From: UBA6181 sp016934015
Lineage (GTDB): Bacteria > Bacillota_I > Bacilli_A > Acholeplasmatales > Acholeplasmataceae
Length of the DNA stretch: 7,426 nucleotides
Assembly (NCBI GenBank): GCA_036584525.1
Contig: JAZHDG010000013.1
Location: 1 to 7,426 of the forward strand
Reading direction: 5' to 3'
Shown: piece after piece, positions 1-5,624 of the stretch
How positions within the stretch are numbered: the first letter of the stretch is position 1
How the letters are laid out: each line of letters opens with the position of its first letter
Notes under the pieces: generated by a model
What the model saw: the letters and a program-made list of their open reading frames with translations, nothing else
Told to the model about the DNA's origin: nothing
The model's database searches: none
Translations under genes and position numbers: made by a program

Positions 1-779
1 TGCTGAATCGGTAAATTTTTAGGAATTGAAATTGTGGTTTTCTCTTTAAAATAATGTTTCACAATACGATCTTCTAACGAATGAAAAGTAATGACCACCA
101 TTCTTCCACCGGGTTTAAGACATTCGATACCGTCTTTGATCACTTCCTCAAGAGCACCTAATTCATCATTTACTGCGATTCTTAAAGCCTGAAAAACTCT
201 TTTTGCACTATGCCCTTTTTCATTACGATTAATTTTATCCGTAATTTTCACAAGGTCCATGGTGGTTAATAATGGTCGTTTTTGGATAATTTCTCTTGCA
301 ATTTTGTAGCCGTTTTTTTCTTCACCATATAAATAAAAGATTTTTGCAAGATCTTCTAAACTATAGGTATTCACGATGATTTCTGCTGTCAACTCTTGAT
401 TTTGATCCATGCGCATATCAAGTTTTGTATCTTTTAGATAGGTAAACCCTCGTTTCTCATCATCAATTTGAAAAGACGAAAGACCTAAATCAAGTAATAT
501 ACCATCGACCTCTTTAACATTTCTCGAATTTAACTCTTGTTTAATATATCGAAAGTTACTCTTAATGATTTGATAATTAGAGAAATCTTTTAACACATTT
601 TTAGCAAATTCAATTGCAAAATTATCTTGATCAAAAGCATAAAGAAAACCATTTTTTAATTGATTTAAAATGAGCTTAGAATGACCGGCACCACCGAGTG
701 TACCATCAACATAAATACCATCTGATTTAATTTGAAGTGCCTTAATGGCTTCATTCAGCAAGACTGTTTCATGTTTCAT
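1..779 (-). CDS. rsmH: 16S rRNA (cytosine-1402-N4)-methyltransferase RsmH, 3' end cut by the window
   Basis: Methylates N4 of C1402 in the 16S rRNA decoding centre using S-adenosylmethionine; cytoplasmic. My translation of the minus strand gives 259 residues of a protein usually a little over 300 long, so the C-terminus lies beyond position 1. Family landmarks appear in order: HETVLLNEAI at the N-terminus, the SAM-binding DGTLGGAGHS (residues 25-34), ILLDLGLSSFQID, the RGFTY and LDMRM segments, a KRVFQALRIAVNDELGAL segment, and PGGRMVVITFHSLEDRIVK near the cut. The start ATG (777-779) has an AAGGGG ribosome site at 786-791, six bases upstream. The family's usual HPA before the KR..QALRI helix reads HSA here, a mild substitution. 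It is the first gene after its own promoter, and it normally leads into ftsL and other division genes, which would lie outside the window. mraZ does not precede it. Confidence 0.97.
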   Translation of the reverse strand, partial: MKHETVLLNEAIKALQIKSDGIYVDGTLGGAGHSKLILNQLKNGFLYAFDQDNFAIEFAKNVLKDFSNYQIIKSNFRYIKQELNSRNVKEVDGILLDLGLSSFQIDDEKRGFTYLKDTKLDMRMDQNQELTAEIIVNTYSLEDLAKIFYLYGEEKNGYKIAREIIQKRPLLTTMDLVKITDKINRNEKGHSAKRVFQALRIAVNDELGALEEVIKDGIECLKPGGRMVVITFHSLEDRIVKHYFKEKTTISIPKNLPIQ

Positions 780-801
780 AGAAATCCCCTTATCTATTTT
801 T

Positions 802-830
802 ACTATACTTTAAAATATCCAAATTGTCAA
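802..830 (-). promoter_or_regulatory. Sigma-A-type promoter of rsmH (dcw cluster entry)
   Basis: On the minus strand there is a perfect -35 TTGACA (825-830) and a -10 TATAGT (802-807), separated by exactly 17 bp. The start codon of rsmH lies about 22 bp below the -10 box, leaving a short leader that contains the AAGGGG ribosome site. Together with the terminator just upstream, this makes rsmH the first gene of a new transcription unit. Confidence 0.85.
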
Positions 831-832
831 CG

Positions 833-851
833 AACGAAAATAAACGAAAAT
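833..851. repeat. Two 9-bp direct repeats at 10-bp spacing just upstream of the rsmH -35 box
   Basis: AACGAAAAT occurs at 833-841 and again at 843-851, that is once per helical turn. It lies directly upstream of the rsmH -35 hexamer (825-830). A further AACGAA at 829-834 overlaps the -35 box. The placement and 10-bp phase resemble the repeated boxes that MraZ recognises in front of dcw clusters in other bacteria, but the repeat sequence is not the known E. coli or mycoplasma box. An operator role is inference. Confidence 0.5.
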
Positions 852-860
852 GGCTTTATC

Positions 861-885
861 AAAAGAAAAAAGTGCCTAAGGCACT
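861..885 (-). terminator. Intrinsic terminator of the yceD-rpmF unit
   Basis: Read on the minus strand, AGTGCC (880-885), a three-base loop TTA and GGCACT (871-876) form a perfect six-pair GC-containing stem. It is followed by a T-rich run (TTTTTCTTTT, 861-870). It starts five bases after the rpmF stop codon, the expected place for a Rho-independent terminator. Confidence 0.88.
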
Positions 886-890
886 CTTCC

Positions 891-1082
891 TTAATCCTTT
901 TTGGATTCTTTCTTAGCTAATACTTGTTGTCCTTTGTAATAGCCACTGTTTGGTGTCACGCGGTGAGGTAATGTAAATTCACCGGTTTGTGGACAAACAA
1001 CGAGAGCTGGCGCAGTCAATTTAAAATGTGTACGTCTTTTTCTCTTCGCAGTTTTACCCGTGCGACGAAATGGAACAGCCAT
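891..1082 (-). CDS. rpmF: 50S ribosomal protein L32, lacking an intact zinc ribbon
   Basis: Large-subunit ribosomal protein of 63 residues, close to the usual length of about 57-60 with a short basic extension (AKKESKKD). The N-terminus MAVPFRRTGKTAKRKRRTHF is diagnostic for L32. The start is fixed by the strong site AGGAGGTGA (1087-1095) in front of the ATG at 1080-1082. That site overlaps the stop codon of yceD, so translation of the two genes is probably coupled. Typical L32 has a CxxC...CxxC zinc ribbon. Here only Cys30 remains: the first pair reads C-P-Q-T (30-33) and the second T-P-N-S (43-46). Zinc-free (C-minus) versions of L32 and other ribosomal proteins are known, and this looks like one that retains a single cysteine. 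A terminator follows directly. Confidence 0.97.
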   Translation of the reverse strand: MAVPFRRTGKTAKRKRRTHFKLTAPALVVCPQTGEFTLPHRVTPNSGYYKGQQVLAKKESKKD

Positions 1083-1093
1083 CTGTTCACCTC

Positions 1094-1525
1094 CTATTTT
1101 TTCAACAGCTTATCTAAATCAGCAAATGCAGGATGTGGACTTTTTTCTTTTTCGAATGAAGTGTCAATCGCATCTGGATGATAGATGGTATATGGTTTTT
1201 CTGAGATGATGTATCCAAAGATAATATCAGATAAGTCAATAGTTTCAGTTAATGGATAATCTGCATCTTCTGAATCACCAAAAATGATTTCAGCATCAAA
1301 GTTCATAGAATAATTGACAGGTTTAAGTGTTTTTGAACATGCAAGGACGGTTTCAACATCGACATGCACATCACATACTAACTCGTGATCAATCATTCTT
1401 AACGTCCCTTTAATCAATGCAGGTTGAATCGAAATAAAATCAACGATTGATTCGATTTGTTTGGAATAATCAGCTTTAAACTCAATTGAGGTTACATCTT
1501 TTAACTCGTGAATTGAAATTTTCAT
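1094..1525 (-). CDS. yceD: YceD/DUF177 family protein (YlbN-like), linked to 23S rRNA and L32
   Basis: A 143-residue acidic protein of the YceD/DUF177 family, which almost always sits directly before rpmF and has been linked to 23S rRNA accumulation or processing. Support comes from length, position 11 bases before rpmF, the central segment VDVETVLACSKTLKPV (the family's usual 'C.R.L.P' region, here with one cysteine at 63) and the C-terminal signature HPAFADLDKLLKK. The ATG at 1523-1525 has GAGGTG (1531-1536) five bases upstream. Transcription starts from a consensus promoter at 1546-1574. The stop codon TAG is part of the rpmF ribosome site. The precise molecular function is not established from sequence; the family assignment is secure. 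Confidence 0.93.
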   Translation of the reverse strand: MKISIHELKDVTSIEFKADYSKQIESIVDFISIQPALIKGTLRMIDHELVCDVHVDVETVLACSKTLKPVNYSMNFDAEIIFGDSEDADYPLTETIDLSDIIFGYIISEKPYTIYHPDAIDTSFEKEKSPHPAFADLDKLLKK

Positions 1526-1545
1526 AATATCACCTCAACGAAAGT

Positions 1546-1574
1546 ATTATACAAAATTCTTGATAGATTGTCAA
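1546..1574 (-). promoter_or_regulatory. Consensus promoter of the yceD-rpmF operon
   Basis: On the minus strand, a perfect -35 TTGACA (1569-1574) and a perfect -10 TATAAT (1546-1551) are spaced by 17 bp. The yceD ATG lies about 20 bp below the -10 box. It is the best-matching promoter in the window, as expected for a highly expressed ribosomal protein gene. Confidence 0.92.
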
Positions 1575-1591
1575 TGATTTAGGTTGTTAAA

Positions 1592-1611
1592 AATCGCTTA
1601 AATAAGTGATT
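1592..1611 (-). terminator. Possible weak terminator after the 205-residue gene
   Basis: On the minus strand AATCACTT (1604-1611) and AAGCGATT (1592-1599) can form a stem around a four-base ATTT loop. It has one A-C mismatch and is followed by a short TTTAAC stretch. It overlaps the stop codon of the upstream gene. The stem is AT-rich and the T-run short, so it may not work, and the gene could read into yceD. Confidence 0.3.
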
Positions 1612-2227
1612 AACCTTGACGACTTTCACGAACATTTTTCTTTAAACGGTTAATGATTTTAAGTTCATCTTCTGAAATGAAGATTTCTGGCTTATAATCG
1701 CTTTGTAATCGATAACTTCTTAAATGAATGGGTACTACTGCTCCATCAGATAATCCGATTTCAAGATCTAGTGTTTCATATTTAGGTTTCTGTGGATCAT
1801 CATAACCTAAACGGGTGACAATATGAACGACATCAAAATAATCGAACTCACCAGATAAATCCATGGATATTTCACCAGTTTGATGATCAATATGGGATTG
1901 ATAGTAATAAAAAGTATTTTCGGCAAAAAATAGAACGGATATTAAGGTTTGATCATATAACAATGTTTGAGCACCATTCGCTAGTAAATCCAGTCGATAA
2001 GAAACTTTTCGACCATTCTCTTTTTGAAATGGAATCAATAAAACATACGGTTGATCATAACTTTTTCGATCGATGGATGCCATGAGTTCAGCTCTTTTTA
2101 TCGCACGATTGTAATCTTCATGCATAATTTTATGAATGTCTTCAGCAGTGCTTCCAGAAACTTTTTTAAAGTACTGTTCAACTCTTTTTAAACGATTGTT
2201 AACTTCATTTGAATTCGTAGTTTGCAT
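1610..2227 (-). CDS. Uncharacterised 205-residue protein, no family recognised
   Basis: I do not recognise this protein. The start is well supported: AAGGTGG (2234-2240) lies six bases before the ATG at 2225-2227. The N-terminal 55 residues are charged and look helical (NNRLKRVEQYF, then EDYNRAIKRAELMA). Residues 60-175 look beta-rich, with alternating hydrophobic strands such as YVLLIPF, ISVLFFAENTFYYYQ and FDVVHIVTRLGY. The C-terminus (185-205) is a basic helix. There is no signal peptide, no membrane segment, no cysteine and no obvious catalytic motif, so it is probably a soluble cytoplasmic protein. It lies between lplA and yceD, with 73 bases separating it from lplA, and appears to have its own promoter. 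Codon use is like that of its neighbours, with no sign of recent transfer. Confidence 0.8.
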   Translation of the reverse strand: MQTTNSNEVNNRLKRVEQYFKKVSGSTAEDIHKIMHEDYNRAIKRAELMASIDRKSYDQPYVLLIPFQKENGRKVSYRLDLLANGAQTLLYDQTLISVLFFAENTFYYYQSHIDHQTGEISMDLSGEFDYFDVVHIVTRLGYDDPQKPKYETLDLEIGLSDGAVVPIHLRSYRLQSDYKPEIFISEDELKIINRLKKNVRESRQG

Positions 2228-2256
2228 CGTAATCCACCTTTCCTAATACTTCTTAT

Positions 2257-2265
2257 ATTTTACCA
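2257..2265 (-). promoter_or_regulatory. Candidate extended -10 promoter for the 205-residue gene
   Basis: The minus strand reads TGGTAAAAT, an extended -10 (TGn) followed by a hexamer one base off TATAAT. It sits about 30 bp upstream of the start codon and just above the ribosome site. No convincing -35 box is seen at the usual distance. There is no clear terminator after lplA either, so read-through from lplA is also possible. Confidence 0.4.
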
Positions 2266-2300
2266 AAAATTGAAGGTTTTTTCTATAAAAATCATAAATA

Positions 2301-3290
2301 TTAATAAGTTAGCATACCTTCTTTTAATAATTCGATAAATTCACTTGAATTTGCATCAAGGATAAAGTCCTCAATCGGGTATTTATCAAGAATGCCTTTC
2401 ACAGTTTCTAAATCATAAGATACGCCTTGAAATTGTTTTTCAAATAATTCCATTGACTTTGTATCAAAGAAATCACCACGCAAAGATAATGTTCGAATAT
2501 GGCCATCTGATAAATCTAAAATAACTTCAAATAGACCTCCACTCAAGCGCTTTTTAAGTGTTTTTGTATGGGGAGGTTGTTTTTTATAGATCCAGGTTGG
2601 GTCTTCATATTTTTTCGCCATTTCTAAAATCAAATCGACTTCTTTTTCACTTAAATGATAAGTCTGATATGTCAGTGTATTTTCGAAATGCTTAATAAGT
2701 TGATCTTGGGTTAATCCATTTAAATAAGGTTTCAAATTCGTAACACGTGACCGGACACTGTCAATTCCTTTACTCACAAGTTTTTCATCACTAGGTGTAA
2801 TTGCACGTACCATCGTTTCTAAATCACAATCGTATAAAAACGTACCATGCATGAGCATCCCATGTTTATTTTGTAGAAATGCATTTCCTGAAATTTTCTT
2901 TCCTTCAAACAAAAGGTCATTTCTACCACTAAAAGTTAATTCAATATCAAGTAATTTCATTGAGTCAATAATTTTTGATAAATAAGTTTTAAAACTAAAT
3001 TGCGTATTTTTACGTTTAGTAATGATTGAAAACATGGTATTTCGATGATCAGCATAAACACAGCCACCACCAGTAGGTCGTCTATAAATATCAATCTTAT
3101 TTTCTCTCAAAAAGTTCAAATTCACTTCATTTTCGATGAGCTGGTTCTTTCCAATTACGACACCATGGATTTCCCATGTAAAAAAATAGGTTTCATCATC
3201 TTTAAGAAGATGTGTCAACACATACTCCTCGAGTGCAAAATAAAAGTAAGGTTTTAAGTTCCCTTCATTATGATGTCTGATTAAAATCAT
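2301..3290 (-). CDS. lplA: Lipoate-protein ligase A
   Basis: Uses ATP to activate free lipoate as lipoyl-AMP and attaches it to a lysine of lipoyl domains (E2 subunits of 2-oxoacid dehydrogenases, GcvH); cytoplasmic. At 329 residues it matches the usual bacterial length. Landmarks are IGKNQ (46-50), the lipoyl-AMP loop RRPTGGGCVY (70-79), GRNDLLFEGKKISGNAF (122-138) with the catalytic lysine expected at 132, and HGTFL (148-152). A C-terminal accessory domain spans about 240-329. An in-frame ATG at 3341 would add 17 residues, but GGAGGT (3296-3301) lies five bases before the ATG at 3288-3290. The longer start would also overlap the -10 box, so the shorter start is chosen. It is divergent from the lipid operon and shares its intergenic region, including a cre-like palindrome. 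It could instead belong to the octanoyltransferase LipM/LipL group, but the C-terminal domain favours a ligase. Confidence 0.93.
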   Translation of the reverse strand: MILIRHHNEGNLKPYFYFALEEYVLTHLLKDDETYFFTWEIHGVVIGKNQLIENEVNLNFLRENKIDIYRRPTGGGCVYADHRNTMFSIITKRKNTQFSFKTYLSKIIDSMKLLDIELTFSGRNDLLFEGKKISGNAFLQNKHGMLMHGTFLYDCDLETMVRAITPSDEKLVSKGIDSVRSRVTNLKPYLNGLTQDQLIKHFENTLTYQTYHLSEKEVDLILEMAKKYEDPTWIYKKQPPHTKTLKKRLSGGLFEVILDLSDGHIRTLSLRGDFFDTKSMELFEKQFQGVSYDLETVKGILDKYPIEDFILDANSSEFIELLKEGMLTY

Positions 3291-3318
3291 GTTATACCTC
3301 CACCATTTTTCTAGCATC

Positions 3319-3327
3319 ATTATAACA
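3319..3327 (-). promoter_or_regulatory. Extended -10 promoter of lplA
   Basis: The minus strand reads TGTTATAAT, a perfect TATAAT (3319-3324) preceded by a TGn extension (3325-3327), about 28 bp from the chosen lplA start. The -35 region is poor (ATAATT at 17 bp), as is common for extended -10 promoters. It lies within the over-long in-frame N-terminal extension, which supports the shorter start. Confidence 0.7.
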
Positions 3328-3348
3328 CAGGAATGTCGCATAATTATG

Positions 3349-3362
3349 TGAAAGCGCTTTGG
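3349..3362. promoter_or_regulatory. cre-like (CcpA/LacI-family) palindromic operator candidate
   Basis: TGAAAGCGCTTTGG matches the ideal catabolite-responsive element TGAAAGCGCTTTCA at 12 of 14 positions and contains the perfect ten-base palindrome AAAGCGCTTT (3351-3360) with the central CG. It lies about 25 bp above the lplA -10 box, around its -35 region or just upstream, and about 55 bp above the -10 box of the rightward operon. That placement suits control of lplA, the operon, or both by a LacI/CcpA-type regulator. The regulator gene is not in the window. Confidence 0.5.
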
Positions 3363-3415
3363 ATATTATTTCAATATCTTTACAAATTAAATCATTTTAA
3401 CCTCAAAATAAACCG

Positions 3416-3424
3416 TGGTATAAT
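3416..3424 (+). promoter_or_regulatory. Extended -10 promoter of the DUF2177/FakA-DegV/DUF1295 operon
   Basis: TGGTATAAT gives a TGn extension (3416-3418) and a perfect TATAAT (3419-3424), 25 bp before the first start codon. A weak -35 (TTTAAC, 17 bp upstream) is present. No other good promoter is seen before the next two genes, which are packed too tightly to need one. Confidence 0.75.
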
Positions 3425-3449
3425 GAAAGCATAAAAAAGGGGGTTTATT

Positions 3450-3851
3450 ATGGCACAATTTTTTAAACTCTACGGAGTTGCATTTGTATTATTTTTAATC
3501 ATTGACCTCATATGGTTAGGAGTTATTGCAAAAAATCTTTATCAAAATCAAATTGGTTCATTATTAAAAACAGACACAAATTGGACAGCAGCTATTATCT
3601 TCTATTTATTGTTTATAGGTGGATTAGTCTTCTTTGCGATTCAACCTTCAATCACATCAGAAACACTTTGGAAGGCGATGCTTTATGGGGCTTTATTCGG
3701 TTTTATCACGTATGCGACTTATGATTTAACTAATTTAGCAACACTCGAAGGATGGCCAATTAAAATTACAATTATCGATCTTATGTGGGGTTCTTTCTTA
3801 GGAGCTTCAACATCAAGTTTAACTTATGTTCTCTACCATACTATATTTTAG
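3450..3851 (+). CDS. DUF2177 family small integral membrane protein
   Basis: A 133-residue protein with about four membrane-spanning segments (roughly 8-28, 46-64, 72-90 and 106-130). The family signature is very clear: YATYDLTNLATLEGWPIK (88-105), followed by ITIIDLMWGS (106-115), plus the early acidic/tryptophan pair IDLIWLG (18-24). Biochemical function is unknown. In other bacteria DUF2177 genes occur in clusters with cyclopropane-fatty-acid-synthase-like enzymes, DUF1365 and DUF1295 proteins, which suggests a role in membrane-lipid modification. The start has AAGGGGG (3437-3443) six bases upstream. It is the first gene of a three-gene operon; its stop TAG overlaps the ribosome site of the next gene, ten bases before that gene's start, so translation is probably coupled. 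Confidence 0.93.
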   Translation: MAQFFKLYGVAFVLFLIIDLIWLGVIAKNLYQNQIGSLLKTDTNWTAAIIFYLLFIGGLVFFAIQPSITSETLWKAMLYGALFGFITYATYDLTNLATLEGWPIKITIIDLMWGSFLGASTSSLTYVLYHTIF

Positions 3852-3860
3852 GGGTGCTTT

Positions 3861-5624
3861 ATGACTGAATATCTAAACAATGAACTGATCTACAAATCAT
3901 TTATTCTAGGTGCTAAAAATGTGATTCAAGAAAAAAATGGTTTAAATGCAATTAATGTGTTTCCTGTCCCAGATGGGGATACTGGATCTAATTTAGCATC
4001 GATGATGCAATCCATCATTGAAAGATCCAAATTAGGAAAGACAAGTGAAGAAACTTTACAATCGATTGCTGATGCAGCAATAGTTGGTGCTCGAGGTAAT
4101 TCGGGAATTATTTTTGCGCAATACATTTATGGATTTTCCTTGAATGTTCAAAATGAAGTAAGTAAAGAATCATTTGCTGAAATGTTAAAGCGTGCATCGA
4201 CTTATGCATATCAATCAATCTCTAAACCTGTTGAAGGTACGATGATTACCGTGATGCGTGCTTTTGCTCATGCAGTTGAAACAGTAAAGACTAAAGGTAA
4301 TGATTTTTTAGATATTTTAACAAATGCATTTGAAATGGTCAAAATTGAACTCGCTCGGACACCTGAGCTTCTCGCTGTATTAAAGGAAAATAAAGTCGTT
4401 GATGCAGGAGCTAAAGGATTTGTTCATTTTATTGAAGGCTTTATTAAAGCGTTAAAAGGTGAAGAAATCGATATGTCTCCAAAAGAAACCATCGATCATA
4501 TCCATGTGGATCACTTAGAAGATTCTCAATATCGTTATTGCACTGAAGCATTATTACGTGGCACAAATTTCAACTTGGATGATATCCGTACATCACTATC
4601 AAATGATGGAGATTCTTTAGTTGTTGCGGGCAGTGATAAAACAGTTCGTATTCACATTCACTCCGATTATCCAGATCAAGTATTTGAAAAATTAAGTAAA
4701 CTTGGTCGATTATCTGAACAAAAGGTTGATGATATGCGTCGTCAATTTGAAGCTGCAAATCATCCAAAATATAAAATTGCACTTGTCACGGATTCGATTG
4801 CAGATTTACCAGAATCTTATATTGACGAACATCAAATACACCAATATCCTTTAAATCTTCATATGGAAGATACGATTTATTATGACAAGATTACGATTAA
4901 AAGTGATCGTTTCTACCAAATGATGGATGATCTCTCTGTTTATCCTTCTTCTTCTCAACCCAATCAAAAACAACTTGAAAACTTCTTCTCATTTTTAACA
5001 ACCTATTATGATGATATTATTGTCATCACGGTATCTGAAGAAATGAGTGGAACATATCGTGCATTTGTTGAAGCTTCACAAAAATTTTCTGATAAAAAAA
5101 TTCGTGTCATTAATTCCAAACAAAATTCAGGTGCTGAAGGACTTCTAGTTATGAAAGCACAAGAATTAATTCAACAAGGCTTGCCTGTTGATGATATTGT
5201 TGAAAAAATGGATCACTATGTAAAACAATCAAAAATTTATGTTAGTGTTAAAACATTAAAATACATGGTTAAAAATGGTCGTGTATCAAAAGTAACTGGT
5301 CTTATTGGTAAAATTACAAATCTAAAACCTGTTATTTCAATTGATGAAAATGGCAAAGGTATTATTTCTGATAAGGGATTATCTTTAAAGTCATCAGATC
5401 AAAAAATATATAACCATGTCAAAGAAGCGATGGAAAGATCAGGGATTGAAAAATATGCAATTGTCCATGCGAAAGGTGGACAGCGTGTTGATGATTACAT
5501 CGAAAAATACACAAAATTGATTGGACGTGCACCAGATTATGTCATGGACATTTCAACGATTGTTGCGATGAATGCTGGTCTAGGCACGATTGCTGTTTCA
5601 TACATTGAAGGAGATAAATCATGA
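3861..5624 (+). CDS. FakA-like (DhaL/DAK2) and FakB-like (DegV) fusion, probable one-chain fatty acid kinase
   Basis: A 587-residue soluble protein joining two normally separate subunits. Residues about 8-200 form a DhaL/DAK2 ATP-binding domain: NVFPVPDGDTGSN (32-44) with the Mg/ATP aspartates D38 and D40, GARGNSGI (76-83), KPVEGTMITVMR (122-133) and DAGAKGFVHFIEG (181-193). Residues about 215-300 match the FakA middle domain, with YCTE (Cys227), GDSLVVAG (250-257) and RIHIH (His265, His267), a possible metal site. From 305 to the end there is a complete DegV/FakB fold: LVTDSIADLP (308-317), SSSQPN (363-368), SEEMSGTYR (392-400), KNGRVSK (471-477) and IVHAKG (534-539). Separate FakA and FakB together make acyl-phosphate from free fatty acids for phospholipid synthesis. 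Here the DegV domain sits where FakA's own C-terminal domain would be. The ribosome site AGGGG (3850-3854) fixes the start. The domain calls are secure; fatty acid kinase activity is inferred. Confidence 0.92.
   Translation: MTEYLNNELIYKSFILGAKNVIQEKNGLNAINVFPVPDGDTGSNLASMMQSIIERSKLGKTSEETLQSIADAAIVGARGNSGIIFAQYIYGFSLNVQNEVSKESFAEMLKRASTYAYQSISKPVEGTMITVMRAFAHAVETVKTKGNDFLDILTNAFEMVKIELARTPELLAVLKENKVVDAGAKGFVHFIEGFIKALKGEEIDMSPKETIDHIHVDHLEDSQYRYCTEALLRGTNFNLDDIRTSLSNDGDSLVVAGSDKTVRIHIHSDYPDQVFEKLSKLGRLSEQKVDDMRRQFEAANHPKYKIALVTDSIADLPESYIDEHQIHQYPLNLHMEDTIYYDKITIKSDRFYQMMDDLSVYPSSSQPNQKQLENFFSFLTTYYDDIIVITVSEEMSGTYRAFVEASQKFSDKKIRVINSKQNSGAEGLLVMKAQELIQQGLPVDDIVEKMDHYVKQSKIYVSVKTLKYMVKNGRVSKVTGLIGKITNLKPVISIDENGKGIISDKGLSLKSSDQKIYNHVKEAMERSGIEKYAIVHAKGGQRVDDYIEKYTKLIGRAPDYVMDISTIVAMNAGLGTIAVSYIEGDKS

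Noticed and set aside
732..920. 62-codon plus-strand ORF across the rsmH start and promoter region
   Set aside because: It overlaps the rsmH start, its promoter and the rpmF terminator on the opposite strand; composition is unlike a real protein.
987..1181. 64-codon plus-strand ORF over rpmF/yceD
   Set aside because: Antisense shadow of two secure genes, without a ribosome site.
3045..3257. 70-codon plus-strand ORF inside lplA
   Set aside because: Antisense shadow of a gene with clear motifs.
3291..3341. Upstream in-frame ATG extending lplA by 17 residues
   Set aside because: The extension contains the lplA -10 box and ribosome site, has no ribosome site of its own and does not look like the LplA N-terminus.
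3512..3724. 70-codon plus-strand ORF inside the DUF2177 gene
   Set aside because: Out-of-frame shadow; the DUF2177 frame carries the family signature.
3926..4126. 66-codon minus-strand ORF opposite the DhaL domain
   Set aside because: Antisense shadow of the conserved DhaL motifs.
4570..4782. 70-codon minus-strand ORF opposite the FakA-like middle domain
   Set aside because: Antisense shadow, no supporting signals.
5621..5624. ATGA overlap as evidence for or against TGA being a tryptophan codon
   Set aside because: Reading through this TGA would add only a few residues before a TAA, so it is not decisive. The consistent use of TGG for conserved tryptophans is the better evidence for the standard code.
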